Shown here one piece after another: positions 1 through 13,708 of a DNA stretch of 64,000 bases; position 1 is the first letter of the stretch, and each line of letters begins with the position of its first letter. A program made the position numbers and the translations under genes. Source of the stretch: Proteromonas lacertae (lineage: Eukaryota > Sar > Bigyra > Opalinata > Proteromonadidae); NCBI GenBank assembly GCA_002245135.1, contig NGBS01000586.1, positions 186,001 to 250,000 of the forward strand. Direction: 5' to 3'. The notes under the pieces are model-generated. The model was not told the DNA's origin. It was given only the letters and a program-made list of their open reading frames with translations, and did not search any database.

Positions 1-517
1 CTGTTCTGATTGTTTCACTTTCTCAATATGTTGTTTTAATTCTTGTTGATTAAAAATATGAAATTTTGGATTTATAGAAAACTTATATTCATTTGATTTA
101 CTGCACAATAAGTCTAAAGGTATAGCTTGATCGATTACCATTTTAGAAGCAACTAATATTGAAGCTTCTTCATACAAAATATGATCATTTTCATTCTCTA
201 TGAACATTACTGTATATAATCTGTGAAATAATATTTTTGATAAAAATGTAAGTGATAATCTAGAAATAAAAACAAACCAATTATCAATACAGAGTATCTG
301 ATGGATACTTTCTGATTTCTTGGATGAGATCTAGAATTGCATGAATATTTTCACATGAACTAACTCTGAGACTATTTTTGGAGATAATATATCATAAAAA
401 ATACTTCATCTCTTCACCTAAACTAACACCTTTAAGTCTGGATGGTGAAAATAACTCAATAGCTCTATATGGAATAATTCTATTATCTTTATAATATTTT
501 GATGTTGAAACAGACAT
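1..517 (-). CDS. Cyclin-like protein, N-terminal part (truncated by window edge)
   Basis: Spliced model: exons 517-405, 371-291 and 259-1, with introns of 33 nt (372-404) and 31 nt (260-290) that begin GTAT and end TAG. The ATG at 517 is the only one that opens this frame. The translated part (about 150 residues, continuing off the left edge) reads as a helical cyclin-box N-terminal half. A segment with ILFHRLY is followed about 20 residues later by EEASILVASKMV, resembling the FFHRFY and AAxxLAxKVEE landmarks of transcriptional cyclins (types C, K, L, T). If so it would partner a cyclin-dependent kinase in the nucleus. What is seen is the frame continuity and these two helices. The family call is inference, since the diagnostic second half is outside the window. 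It is divergent from MFSD5, whose ATG lies 87 bp away. Confidence 0.5.
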
Positions 518-603
518 GAAAAATCAAAAAGTGTAATTCAGAGTAAATTTGTCAATTAAACATTACAGGCTTGAGTCTTCGAGTCTTACTCTTTTAAAAA
601 ATC

Positions 604-2124
604 ATCATGGAATCATTTTATATTGCTCTATTTGTTGTTTTTACAACAATCTGTGTGTCAATTAAATATTACACTCGAATTCCAAGCAATGTAAGCACAA
701 AGTATTTCTATATGTTTTCCTCACTTCTAGTAAACAATTTCAGAGACTCCAGATGAAATATTTGATAGCTTTCTATCTTTTCAAGTTGGCTGATTGGTGT
801 CAAGGTCCATACTTCTACGATGTGTATTTTTTCAGTTAGTTTTTTTATTATTTTTTAATCATAGATACCAACATAAAAAATGGAATGGAGAAACCTTATC
901 TGACACACTCGTAGGTGCTTTATTTTTATGTGGATTTTTATCAAGCATGATTTTTGGTACTTTCGTTGGAGGTTGGGTAGATCGATTAGGTCGTAAAAAG
1001 GGCTGTCAAATCTACTGTGGTTTATACACATTAGCTGCACTAAGTACTTATGCTGATAATTATTTCATCTTAATATCTGGCAGAATTTGTGGAGGAATTT
1101 CAACTTCATTGTTATTCTCTGCTCCTGAAGCCTGGTTAATAGGTGAACACAAAGCAGGCGGTTATCCTGAAGAATGGATAAACCATTTATTTGGTTGGGT
1201 ATTTTTTGGTGATTCAATAATGGCAATAATAGCAGGATTTATCTGTCAACCAGCTGCTAATAATTATGGATATAGTGGTCCATTCTTTGCAAGTGCTATA
1301 ATCTTAATAATTGCTTTAGTGTATATAACAATTGATTGGACAGAAAATTATGGTGATAAAAATGTGGTTGGAACTACTAATTTCAGTGATGCTTGGAAAG
1401 TGTGTAAAGAAAGAAAAGTATTTACACTAGGAATGATCCAAAGTTTATTTGAAGGTTCAATGTATGTGTTTGTATTATTATACGTTCCAATACTTCGAGA
1501 ATCTTCTAAAGAAAGTGGTGATCTTTATGGTGAACCTCCAATTGGTAATATCTTTTCAATTTATATGATTGGTTGTATGATAGGAAGTTCATTGTTTTCA
1601 ATGGCATTAGGTCGAAATTGGACAATAATGGAGATAGCTCGAGTAGTATTTATAATCGCAAGTAGTTCAATTGGTTGTTCAATATTATTAAAGAATTATG
1701 TATAAATATGTATTTATAATGTAAATAATAGTTTGTTGTAGTATTAATGTGTTATATCTTATTTGAAAGTACTGTAGGTAGTTATTACCCTTGTATTGGT
1801 TCAATGAGGAGTATAATAGTACCTGAGAAAGTAAGAAGTACTGTAATGAATTTCTATAGAATACCTGTATATATGAATATATATATATATATATATAATA
1901 TAGTTAAATTTGTTTGTGATCTTAGCATTTTTGAATATAGATAAATTAGGTCATTCTGGAACAATGTTTGTAGCTACCTTAGGTTTATGTGGTTGTTTTG
2001 TAGGTCAACAAATGTTAATGAATTGGCATAAATATTCAGAAGTATCTCATGGTCCAGGTATAATATAATATAATAACATATAATAATAGACAGTGATGAA
2101 ATCGAAAATGATGATAAAAAATAA
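604..2124 (+). CDS. MFSD5: MFSD5-like molybdate/anion transporter (major facilitator)
   Basis: Six exons: 604-701, 731-823, 865-1699, 1732-1866, 1904-2057 and 2090-2124. The introns are 29, 41, 32, 37 and 32 nt. The model gives 449 residues, matching the usual length of eukaryotic MFSD5. Recognisable family landmarks in order are the LADWCQGPYFYDVY segment near residue 50, the MFS motif DRLGRKKG, the GRICGGIS-LLFSAPEAW stretch near residue 110, IDWTENY, and TLGMIQSLFEGSMY. The C-terminal half keeps the YPCIGSMRS and VMNFYRIP elements. Family members are plasma-membrane transporters implicated in molybdate uptake. Activity here is inferred from similarity only. The last exon is only 35 nt and encodes an acidic tail. 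Without splicing of intron 5 the frame stops at once, which supports that intron. Confidence 0.9.
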
Positions 2125-2217
2125 AGAATTAAATAAAAATAAATGACTTATTTCTAATAATTTTTTGTGAAACACAGATATGATTATAAATATAACAGAA
2201 TAAACAATAAAATATAA

Positions 2218-5200
2218 TTATTCAACATTCAAGTATTGTTTTGATATTTCTTTCTTTTCTTCTTCTGATATTCCATTCAAATATATTATTCCTACAAATG
2301 AGAATGTTTCTAAAAAATATTCTAATTCTGATTTACCTATTTTCTCTTTAACAGTTATTGACAATTCATCTAAATTTTCAAATATTTCTTCATTACTCAT
2401 CATCATTCTTAATTCATTTTCATTTAATTCATTTCCTGATATGTCTATTTCATACAATCTTTCATTTCTTTTCAATCTTTCTATTAATGTTTTTAATCCC
2501 TTTTCACTCATTCCAATATCTATTCGAATGATATAATATTACTTATATAAATACTTGAGAGATTTAAGTAATATGGAGTTAAACCAAATTCAATTTCTTT
2601 ATATCTTATGTATTTATTCAAATCTTTGCATATTATCTCTACTCCTTCATCTCCAATTTCATTATTATATATTGAAATATAGTCTCCTTCTTCTGTTAAG
2701 CAATCTGTTAATTCTATCAATCTTTTATAAGTAATGTTATTATTGGATATATCAAGATAATAATAATCAATCTGCTTGATTAATGAAATGTGAGAATCAT
2801 TGATATTCATATCTATATCATGATAAAACAAAAATATATACTAGAAAAATAATATCTTCTATCATAATTTCTTTTTTTCTTTTTAATACAATAATCCAAA
2901 TAATACTCCAATTCATCATTACACCATGATAAATATTTCATTTCAATAAATGGATAATCTTCTTTTTCTAATGATTTTGAACAAATTACTTTCATTCCAC
3001 TCATTCTGATATTATTTCCTCTAAGATTTATTATATCACATTCTCCAATTGAATCTATTCTATTCTTTAATAATATTACACTTTCATCATTTATTGAGAT
3101 ATCATTCAGACTAATTTCATGTATTGGATAACCTTCCTTTAACATCTTTAAATTATCTAATAACAGTTTAAATCCAGTATTACCAAACGGATTATCTATT
3201 CAGTAAATAGCAAATAATATTATTAAAAATATATACTATTAATAAATATTTTTTCTATATTATCATTCTCTTTCACATAATTCATCAAATATTCAATTCC
3301 AGATGAATCTATATTATTTTCACTTACATTAACCCATATCTTTCCTTGAAAATTCTTTAAATCATCTAATAAATACTTCAATCCTACTGAAGATATTCCC
3401 ATTTCTATTACAAATTACATAATTATTATTATAATACTTAAACAATTAACTATTCCATTCATCATTAACAGATGCACATAAGGAGATAATATTTTCATTC
3501 CTTCATCTTCTATTTCATTTCCATGTAATAGAAGATATTTAAGATTTGTGAATGAAGATAAATTGTTTATCAGTAATTCAACACTTTTATATGTTAATTT
3601 ATTATCTAAATAATAGAAAATTATCAAATTATACTACTCAAATCTAATTCACTTATTTCTTTTAATTCATTTAATCTTTCAGATATGAATGATTTGAAAA
3701 AAATGTCATCAATACCTGAATCACTCATGTTTAATATATATATGCCATAATAATAATATATAATGAATTTACAATCAGAATAAAAATCTATTTTTGAAAT
3801 AGGAAATTTGGAGGATAAGGCTTTTAATCCTTTTGAATGAATATTTTTATTTCCATAAATATTTATTCTGTTGAGATTTGGATATTTATATAACTCTTCT
3901 GATAATAATATCATTGGTTCATCATTTAATCTCATTTCTCTAAGAATCAATTCATTATTTCTGTCGATTAATAGATGTAAATATGGAAGTAATAACTTAA
4001 AGCCTTTTGGTCCAATTGGATTAGCTATTATAAATAAATGTAATTATAGCATAATAAATACATGTAAGATTTACATATTTCAAATTAGCGAATGGAATCG
4101 ATTTGACTAATGATTGAATAAAATAAAATGAAATATTACATCCTGCTAAATCTAATTCTTGTAGATTTGATAATTGTGATAAAGATAGAAATAATGTTTT
4201 ACCTAGAATTGAACTAATATAATCTAAAATATTATACATAACAAATTAAATATATACCAAATATCAGTTTCAATGGATTGATAAATTTCAATACTCTGAA
4301 GAAATAATTAAGTCCTTCTTCACAGAAACAAATATTTCCAACTTCAATTTCAATTTCACTTTTATATTTAAAACAATTAAAAATCATTTCATCTAAAAAA
4401 TATTCATTTCCATATTCACATCTGTGATGAACTTGAAATTTTAGTTTACCTTCTATTGAGTAATCTCTTTTCTTTGATTTTATCACTATCAGCATTAATA
4501 GAATTTTATCATTTGCTATTCTATTGTACAACTCGATCAAACTATCTCGAACTTCTTCTTCTTTGTTGTATTGGACATAATATTCTACTTTTAAAGTAAA
4601 TGGTGAGATTTCTATTAAATAATTGTTATTCAATAATATCTCTTTTCTTTCTTTACATATATTTAATTTTTTATTTTCGTCTCTCAATATTTCACTCATT
4701 TTTATCATTTCTTTTCTCAACTCTTTCAAACTCATTCTATCTTCCTTATTCACTTTTAACATTCGTTCTATTATCTCTTTCATCAATTCATTATCATATT
4801 TTACATCTAAATTGTATTTACATCTCATGATATTCTCTCTTGTTCTATTCATATTATCATCTTCATTAAATGGTAATTTCTTACAAATCATCTCATATAA
4901 TATACAACCAATTGACCAAATTACACTTCTCTCATTCAACTCTAACCCATTCAACTCTTCTGGGGATTTATAGCATATATCATATAATCTCATATCATCT
5001 TCTTTTCTCAATACATCCAAGCATAAATCACACATCTTTAGATTATCTTCACTGTCATATATTACATTACTACTCTTCAAATTACTTATTACTACAATAT
5101 CATATTCATTCAATACTATCATAATATCACATACACTACACATTATATTACTAATATCATCGTTTGACAAGCATTTACAACTAAGTATCTCGTCTAAATC

Positions 5201-5520
5201 TCTTGAGTAATAATCTCTCTTCAATGTCATATATTCACTGTCATTATACAATTGAAGAAGTTCAGAAGGATAAGTGAAGACAATACAACATTCTAACAAC
5301 ACTAAGTTATTCTCTAGGAATTTCGATTTTCTTTTTTCTTTTATCTCATTCACCTTTAATATTTTAACCTTCTTAACATAGTTTTTATGTTGAACTACCA
5401 AATCTACTTCATTATCGCTTTTTTTCACTCTTTCTTTTATCTAAAAAATAAACTAACAAAAAATACTTCGCTATTACAAGGTATTACTGAGTAGTGTACA
5501 TTATCTAAAAAGTTATTCAT
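2218..5520 (-). CDS. Pseudokinase with C-terminal ribonuclease-inhibitor-type leucine-rich repeats
   Basis: Ten exons: 5520-5467, 5440-4258, 4223-4062, 4024-3773, 3715-3635, 3605-3438, 3404-3237, 3195-2842, 2812-2555 and 2519-2218. The model gives 993 residues. Residues about 20-260 are a protein-kinase fold: the APE-like SPEEL, WSIGCILYEMI and the C-lobe helix with RMSLKEL are clear. However, the HRD site reads ISN (followed by LKSSN), the DFG reads DLC, and no glycine loop or VAIK lysine is evident. It is therefore probably catalytically dead. Residues about 415-990 are about 20 LRRs of roughly 28 residues (LxLSxNxI type). All internal LRR exons are phase 1-1 and multiples of three. The first ATG is in a 54-nt exon; the following frame otherwise begins with GTG. 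The 57-nt intron 3716-3772 is the least certain. The kinase-LRR order suggests a scaffold or regulator; the partner is unknown. Confidence 0.75.
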
Positions 5521-5849
5521 AATTTATAGATTCAAAAATCTATTCGTTTCTTTTTTTTAATTTTTTTAATTTTTATACGAAATAAAAGAAAATATTCCAA
5601 ATAAATAGCATAAAGAGAAATAATAGCATATATTGAATAGTATAATGCCAGAAAAAAACAATTCAAATCTATCTAATCAACTCATAAACCCAATTAAAAA
5701 CATATCACTTATATCTAACATAAAAGCTAAATCTTCAACACATCAAATATAATTTCAAGCAATTCGCTTAACAAAAAAACACATATAAGCAAATCTATTG
5801 GATATTTAAAGAATTCTCAAATCTTCTTAATCTTTCTTTATTTCATACT
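5521..5849. other. Divergent intergenic spacer, AT-rich
   Basis: About 330 bp between two divergently transcribed genes (LRR pseudokinase and superoxide dismutase). It holds homopolymeric T and A runs. There is one 36-codon open frame starting at 5645 on the plus strand, with no family resemblance and no splice signals tying it to either neighbour. I see no RNA gene. It presumably contains both promoters, but no motif can be singled out. Confidence 0.4.
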
Positions 5850-6454
5850 ATGAGTAAAATTGAAAAACCAGTACTTCCATACGCTGAAAATGCATTAGAA
5901 CCTCATATTTCAGCTAAGACACTTCAGTATCACTATGGCAAACACCATATGAACTATTATAATTTTATATCAAATACTGAAGAAGCAAAAACAATGACAT
6001 TAGAAGAAATCATTAAAACCAAATCAGGAGCTGTATTTAACAATGCTGCCCAATGCTGGAATCACAGCTTTTATTGGAATGTATCTATTTTGATTATATA
6101 TAATCTTAGAGCATGAAACCTAATGGAGGTGGTGAACCAACAGGTAAAATAAAGGATTTGATCAATCAAAGCTTTGGATCCTTTGAAGAATTCAAGAAGA
6201 AGTTCTCTCAAACAGCTGCTGGTCATTTTGGTTCAGGATGGGTATGGCTTGTACAAACTAGTGATGGCAAATTAGCAATTCAAGAAGGACATGATGCAAT
6301 GACACCTATTAGAGATGGATCAGGAACTCCATTACTCAACTGTGATATTTGGGAACATGCGTACTACTTAGATTACCAAAATGCAAGACCAGAATACCTC
6401 ACACATTGGTGGAATTTAGTTAATTGGGATTGGGCTAATGCTCATCTTAAATAA
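5850..6454 (+). CDS. Iron superoxide dismutase (Fe/Mn-SOD family)
   Basis: Two exons, 5850-6080 and 6110-6454, flank a 29-nt intron (6081-6109). Removing it restores the conserved FYWNSMKPNGGG junction. The product is 191 residues, the normal length for a cytosolic Fe-SOD. Metal ligands are visible: His in the HYGKHH region near residue 25, His in CWNHSFYW near residue 74, and Asp and His in the DIWEHAYYLDYQNARP signature. The NAAQxWNH motif with Gln in the N-terminal domain and the overall sequence type favour iron over manganese. No targeting peptide is present, so a cytosolic location is likely. It converts superoxide to hydrogen peroxide and oxygen. Fe-SODs are common in microaerophilic protists. 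It is convergent with the TTLL1 gene, whose stop is about 110 bp away. Confidence 0.95.
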
Positions 6455-6565
6455 ACTAACTGCAAATTATGCACATATATGAACGTTAAATTGTGTGTGT
6501 TTTTCTTTAATAATAACATCAAAAAAACATGTTTAAATAAATTAAAAAGAAAGAATAAACAGAAT

Positions 6566-7804
<1,239 letters not shown>

Positions 7805-7932
7805 GATTTGAATTTAAAACTGAAACAAATACACTAATACATTGTATTAATTGTATTAATCAAAAAATTCATCATTTTTTTATTCTCCGAAAGTGTATTG
7901 TTATATGCATATTATCTGGTATAGAAATTTGA

Positions 7933-10366
7933 ATGAACATGGATGACACATCATCAACTGAAGATAAGGACGGACTTCGTTTCTCATGGGGAGTATGGCC
8001 TTCAACCAAAATAGAAGTAAGTAAAATTGTTGTTCCACCAGCATGCCTGTATTTATCTATTTATAATTTAAAAATTACTAGATACTCACCATTTAAGGTT
8101 CTAGAAGACATGCCTGCTCCATTACCTTATCAACCCATCAGATGCAAAGGAGCAAGTTGTGGTTGTGTTTTAAACCCTTTTTGTGGAATTGATTTTAGAA
8201 GTAAATTATGGACTTGTCCCTTTTGTCAACAAAGAAATCATTTCCCACCGAATTATGCAGAAGTGATTACTGAAACTAATTTACCAGCTGAGTTATTCCC
8301 TAAGTACACCACTGTTGAATATGAACCACCAGTTCAGCAAAATATCCTTCATCCTCCTATTTTCTTGTTTGTGGTATATATATTATTAATATTTATTGAA
8401 ATTTAGATTGATACAACAGTGGATGAAGAATCTTTAACCTCATTGAAAGATACAATTCAACAAGCATTGGAAGAGATTCCAGATAACGCTATAGGTATTT
8501 ATATATATTAATTTATCTAAATAGTTGGAATTATTACATTTGGAACTCATGTTTATGTTCACGAAATTTGTACTTCAGGAATACCCAAGAGTTATGCATT
8601 CCGAGGTAGTAAGATATACGAACACCAAAAAGTAGTTGAAATGTTGGGATTAAATCGAAGAGTTCAAGCCTCAAACATTCCAGGTACAAATCAGCCATTA
8701 CCACCAGCATTGAAATTTTTACAACCAAAAGCTCAATGTGAATATGAATTTGGTAATATTTTAGATGATATTACTAAAGATCCAGTATATTTATATAATA
8801 ATAATAATAATAATATAGTGGCCTGTTACTAGTGAAAATAGAGCATCAAGATGTACCGGAGCTGCCTTATCAATTGCTGTGAGTTTATTAGAATCATGTT
8901 TCCCTCGTTCTGGTGCTAGAATTATGACATTTGTAGGTGGTGTTTGTACAATTGGTCCAGGAATGGTATTAGGTACAAAATTATCAGAAGAAATGAGATC
9001 TCATACTGATATAAAGAAAGGTAATGCCAAACATTTACAAGCTGCCACTCAATTCTATGATGAATTAGCTCAAAGATGTATTAAGAATTTACATACAATT
9101 GATTTATTTGCCTGCTGTTTAGATCAAGTTGGTTTATTAGAAATGCACAGTTGTATTGAAAAGACAGGTGGTTTAGTTGTCTTAACTGATAGTATGAAAG
9201 TATCAATGTTTAAAGAATCATTCCGAAGAGTGTTTAGTAAATTCGGTGAAGATGCACAACCAGAGGAACAAAAGTATTTAGCAATGGCATTTGGTGCAAG
9301 TTGTGATATATTAACATCAAAGGAATATCAAGTACAAGGTTGTATCGGACCATGCTATAGCCTCAATGTCAAAAATCCTTGTGTAAGTGATACAATATTA
9401 GGTGAAGGAGGAACATCATCATGGTATTTAGGAGCATTAGATACTCAAACAACTTTGGCATTCTATTTCGATGTTAATAATACATCTTCAACTCCTATCT
9501 CTCAATCTCAACCAAGGTGTTTGCAGATTATTACAAGATACCAACATTCAAATGGTAAGAATAGAATTAGAGTTACTACATCAATGGGAGCTTGGAATTC
9601 TGATCCTAGTAACAATATCCCAGTATCTTGTAGTTTCGATCAAGAATGTGCTACAGCTTTAATGGCAAGAATTGCAGCTCATAGAACTCAAGAGGAAGAT
9701 GCTGGTGATGTATTGAGATGGTTAGATCGATCTTTGATTAGATTAATTGCTAAATTTGCAGATTATCGTCCTAATGATCCTAACTCATTGAAATTATCAA
9801 ATGAATTCAATTTCTATCCACAATTCATGTTTCATTTAAGAAGAAGCCAATTCCTAGAATCGTTAAACTGTTCTCCAGATGAAAGTACTTATAACAGAAT
9901 GATGTTAGAACGTCAAAATACTAGAAATTCACTTGTAATGATTCAACCTGCATTATTATCCTACTCCTTCCAAGGATCTCCTATTCCAGTGTTATTAGAT
10001 GTAACAAGTGTAAGAGCTGATGCTATTTTATTATTAGATACATTCTTCCACGTTGTTATCTTCTATGGTTCTACAATGGCACAATGGAGAGATGCTGGTT
10101 ATCAGAATTTACCTGAACATGCAAACTTCAAAAGATTATTAGAACAGCCACAAGAACATGCTCAAGAGATAATGAGTAATAGATTCCCAGTTCCAAGATT
10201 CATATTATGTGATCAATATAAATCACAGAGTAGATTCTTAATGGCAAAATTGAATCCTTCTATTACACATCGTAATGTGGATGGTGCACATGCTCCTGTA
10301 TTTACTGATGATGTATCATTGAGTGTGTTTATGGAACATTTGAAAAAGATTTCTGTGCAACAGTAA
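7933..10366 (+). CDS. SEC23: Protein transport protein SEC23 (COPII coat GTPase-activating subunit)
   Basis: Five exons: 7933-8048, 8082-8373, 8407-8494, 8525-8784 and 8819-10366. Introns are 33, 33, 30 and 34 nt. The protein is 767 residues, equal to other SEC23 proteins. In order one sees the GLRFSWGVWPST start, the four-cysteine zinc ribbon (CGCVLNPFC and LWTCPFCQQRN), the vWA-like trunk (IFLFVIDTT, GIITFGTHV), the beta-sandwich, the helical domain and a C-terminal gelsolin-like domain ending near HAPVFTDDVSLSVFMEHLKK. SEC23 is the GAP for SAR1 and with SEC24 forms the inner COPII coat at ER exit sites. The gelsolin-like segment carries Ala-Gln-Trp-Arg but lacks a clear tract for identifying the arginine finger by eye; that finger usually lies in the trunk/GAP surface. 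Confidence 0.97.
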
Positions 10367-10468
10367 GATTATATCATATTATTATTATTATTATTACAAT
10401 GGTTAAAATATGTGTATGTGTTTTTTAACAAATTCAACATAATTATAAAATCAAAATCATATTAAGAG

Positions 10469-13400
10469 CTATTTTTTCATATTATCAGTTATGTGGAATT
10501 TAACATCAAACCCATAATAACTAAATACATCTTCACTACTAAAACACTCCATCATAACACTAATTTGTTCTTCAGTGAGTATATTATCAGTTAATATATT
10601 AATATTTCTCAATAATAACTCTAAATCTTTGATATTAATCGATTTATTATTTGTTTCATCATAAATGAAGAATAGTTGCTGTAATTGATATCTATATTTA
10701 TACATAAACAATGTCATTGTCTGATGAATGTTGAACAATAAATGATTATTTTTACTTTTCACTTTAATACAATCATAAAAAGCTTTATAACAGATTTTAC
10801 CACTACTTGTATCATCTATACAATCACTCAATCTACTTATATCTTCATCTTTTAATCTGAAATGCAAATTCTATTTAAAATAATAATAAAACAAAGTATA
10901 TATATATATATATATATACAGTTAATAATTCATAAAAATCACTTACTGTAATATCACCAATATTTTCTTTATCAAAATCTTTATATAAACTACGAATTAA
11001 CATATCATCCTCCAATAATGAAACACTAATCTATAAATATATATAAATACATAATAATAATAATTATTATTATTATATACTTTTTGAACCAATATTCCAA
11101 ACATTTTATCTTCTTTTATCTCACTGATAAGACTTTTCATTTGTTCATTTGGTTCAAACGATACAGTAAAATTGTTTTTAAATTCAGTCAAATTGATCAT
11201 ATGGTTTGATGTTTGAGGCAATATACGAATTAATTGTCTTATCTATTCAAATAATGATAATTATAAAAATAACAAATTATATAATATTATATACTTCATA
11301 TTCTGATAAACCAATATTAGTAGCTGACATTAAATTCATTAATTCCATATCACCTAAGAATTCACAATTACTATGATCTTCTTTAAGACTCTATAAATAA
11401 AACGAATAGTTAAATATATATATATATACAGAGATAATATTAGATAATAAAATATATATTCGTTTTGATATTTTATCAACTAATGGAACAATCAAAGATT
11501 CACGAATATCTTCATAAATTGCACTAAACCTATCTAAAAAGTCATTATATTTAACTAATCCATCATTTTCTAATTTCAATAAATCTTTACTTAAATGTAA
11601 CAAAGGTAAATCAACTCTAAATACATTCTTTAAACATAAACTCCAATCTAATAAACAGATTTTCCCTGTATTATTTAAGTCTTTTTGACTTGAATACCAA
11701 TATAATTCACTCTTATGATATATAATTTCTTCTCTCATCAATTCAATAGTTAATTCTTTCAAACTTTTAAACAATTTTAATGACAATTTCTTATCTTTTT
11801 CCATATCAGGACTATAATATTGTTGAATTTCTGGATGTAAATCACAGCTAAAACGAATATAACCACCTTTATTGTTATTAATATTTCTAAAACAAGAAGC
11901 AGAAAATACACTAATAACCCTATTCTCATGTAATACTTCATATCCTTCTTGAATATATTCATGACTTCTAACAATCAAAACACACTTATTATTCTTACAA
12001 AAGTTGGTGGATAAATCATTTCCATACTCTACACCTAATCCAATTGAACTTGGTTTATATCCACTAAATGCATCTTTATAAAAACTACAAGGACGTGGAT
12101 CACTCCATATTAAACATTCAAATAAATGATCTTCGTAATTAACTCCATGTTCTGGACAATCTCTATGTCTCTAAAATATAATAAAAATATATGAATTTAT
12201 ACATTTATATAATTAATTTGTTTAAGTCTCAAATAACTATCTTCACTAATCCCACCATGAACTACAAATATCTTTTCATCAATTAATGCTGCTAATGGTA
12301 ATTCGTGATAGAGAAATTCAACTAATTGTAATATTCGATTTGGTCTAGTTGGATCATCATCATCATTTCCATTGTATTTCTTTTTTACTTCATTACTAAA
12401 ACCCTGTTCATAAATAAAATAAAATAAAATATATTAATAATGATTATATATACAAACATATGGTTATATTTCAAATTCTCATGACATCCTCTTAAATGAA
12501 ATACACTCTCAGGATATAGTAATTTAAACGCCAATATAGTCATTAATACTTCAATTCCATTCTCACCATAATCAACATAATCGCCAGTGAATAAATACAT
12601 ATTAGATGGAGAAGGTAAACCATTTAAACTTAGAATTGTAAATAAATCCTATTAATAATAATAATAATAATAAATATATATATATATACTTCAAGTTGTC
12701 CATTCAAATTCCCTACAATAGTTATACCACTTTGTTTAGGAATGGTTATTTCCATCATATTCTTACTCTCTTGATATAATAAACCGCATTCATATAATAT
12801 AGTAGTAACATAATTATAATGTAATATTTCATGATTCTTAAATGATTCCATTAGAGAAATAACTTGTTCTAATCTTAGTGGAAAATCTAATTTCATTCCT
12901 CGATAATGTTGAATATTAATTCCTTCAATTATATTCATTTTCCCGTGAGTTAATTTGGTTTCTATTTATATATATATATATATAATATTAATATATACGA
13001 TTATATGTAGTATCTATTTCCCAATTTAATACTTTGTCATACTGTTTTTCTTCCTTCTTTGATATTTGTAACAGTTTTTGTAAGTTTTTATTGCCATTTA
13101 ATAAATACTAATAATAATTGTTATATATTGATATACTCTTTGGCTAATTCTATCTAAGTGTTTCCATGTATATAAGTACAATCTCTTTTCTACTCTCTTC
13201 TTTGATAAGAATTTTCTAATACAACATTCTATTATCACACTGGCTTGAGTTTCACGACTAAATGTCTAATTATGATGATTGTGTTAAGTTATACAGAAAC
13301 TCTATTCATAGGGACGAAGATTCCATAACCATAAACACATTTGAAGTATGTTTTACCTTCAAAATCCCCACTGCTATTACCACGATTAGATGATAATTCA

Positions 13401-13536
13401 ATTCCAACTATTACTTCTTCATGACCTTCAACTGAACCGATATACCTAATTCTCTAGGATATTACAAAATATATAATACTCCATCATAATGCTGGTACAT
13501 TAGTACTTTATCACCATGTCTAAGTGACCTTAACAT
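10469..13536 (-). CDS. CAP-Gly / IQ / PPEF-like (rdgC) degenerate protein phosphatase with EF-hands
   Basis: Twelve exons with 11 introns of 26-52 nt: 13536-13480, 13453-13295, 13265-13137, 13107-12999, 12961-12690, 12648-12454, 12403-12203, 12170-11430, 11390-11295, 11242-11081, 11030-10920 and 10870-10469. The model gives 877 residues. Residues 1-72 are a CAP-Gly domain (GDKVLM, GRIRYIGSVEG, VGIELSS, YGYGIFVP). Residues about 73-95 are an IQ-like helix, followed by the PPEF catalytic fold and C-terminal EF-hand loops such as DKENIGDITVSDF. Catalytic motifs are broken: GDxHGQ is GNLNGQ (about 236), GDxVDRG is GDYVDYG (about 264) and GNHE is GCHE (about 296). HGG, WSDP and RSHE survive. Two or three of the six metal ligands are therefore lost, so phosphatase activity is doubtful. 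CAP-Gly predicts microtubule or end-binding-protein contact, and IQ/EF-hands predict calcium control. I know of no PPEF with an N-terminal CAP-Gly. Confidence 0.85.
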
Positions 13537-13708
13537 TATTCAATCAATCAATAATTCAAAAACTGTTTTAAAAAATCACAAACAAGAATTCAAGCTTATC
13601 ATATCTTTGATTCTTTATTAATGCAATAATGTCTTTAATCGATTCATATTTCATTCAATAAACAAAAAATCAACATCAAATAAAGAAAAAAAATTAAATA
13701 TAAGTTAA

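Noticed and set aside
5645-5752. 36-codon frame upstream of the superoxide dismutase gene
   Set aside because: No family resemblance, splice link or unusual composition; expected by chance in AT-rich spacer.
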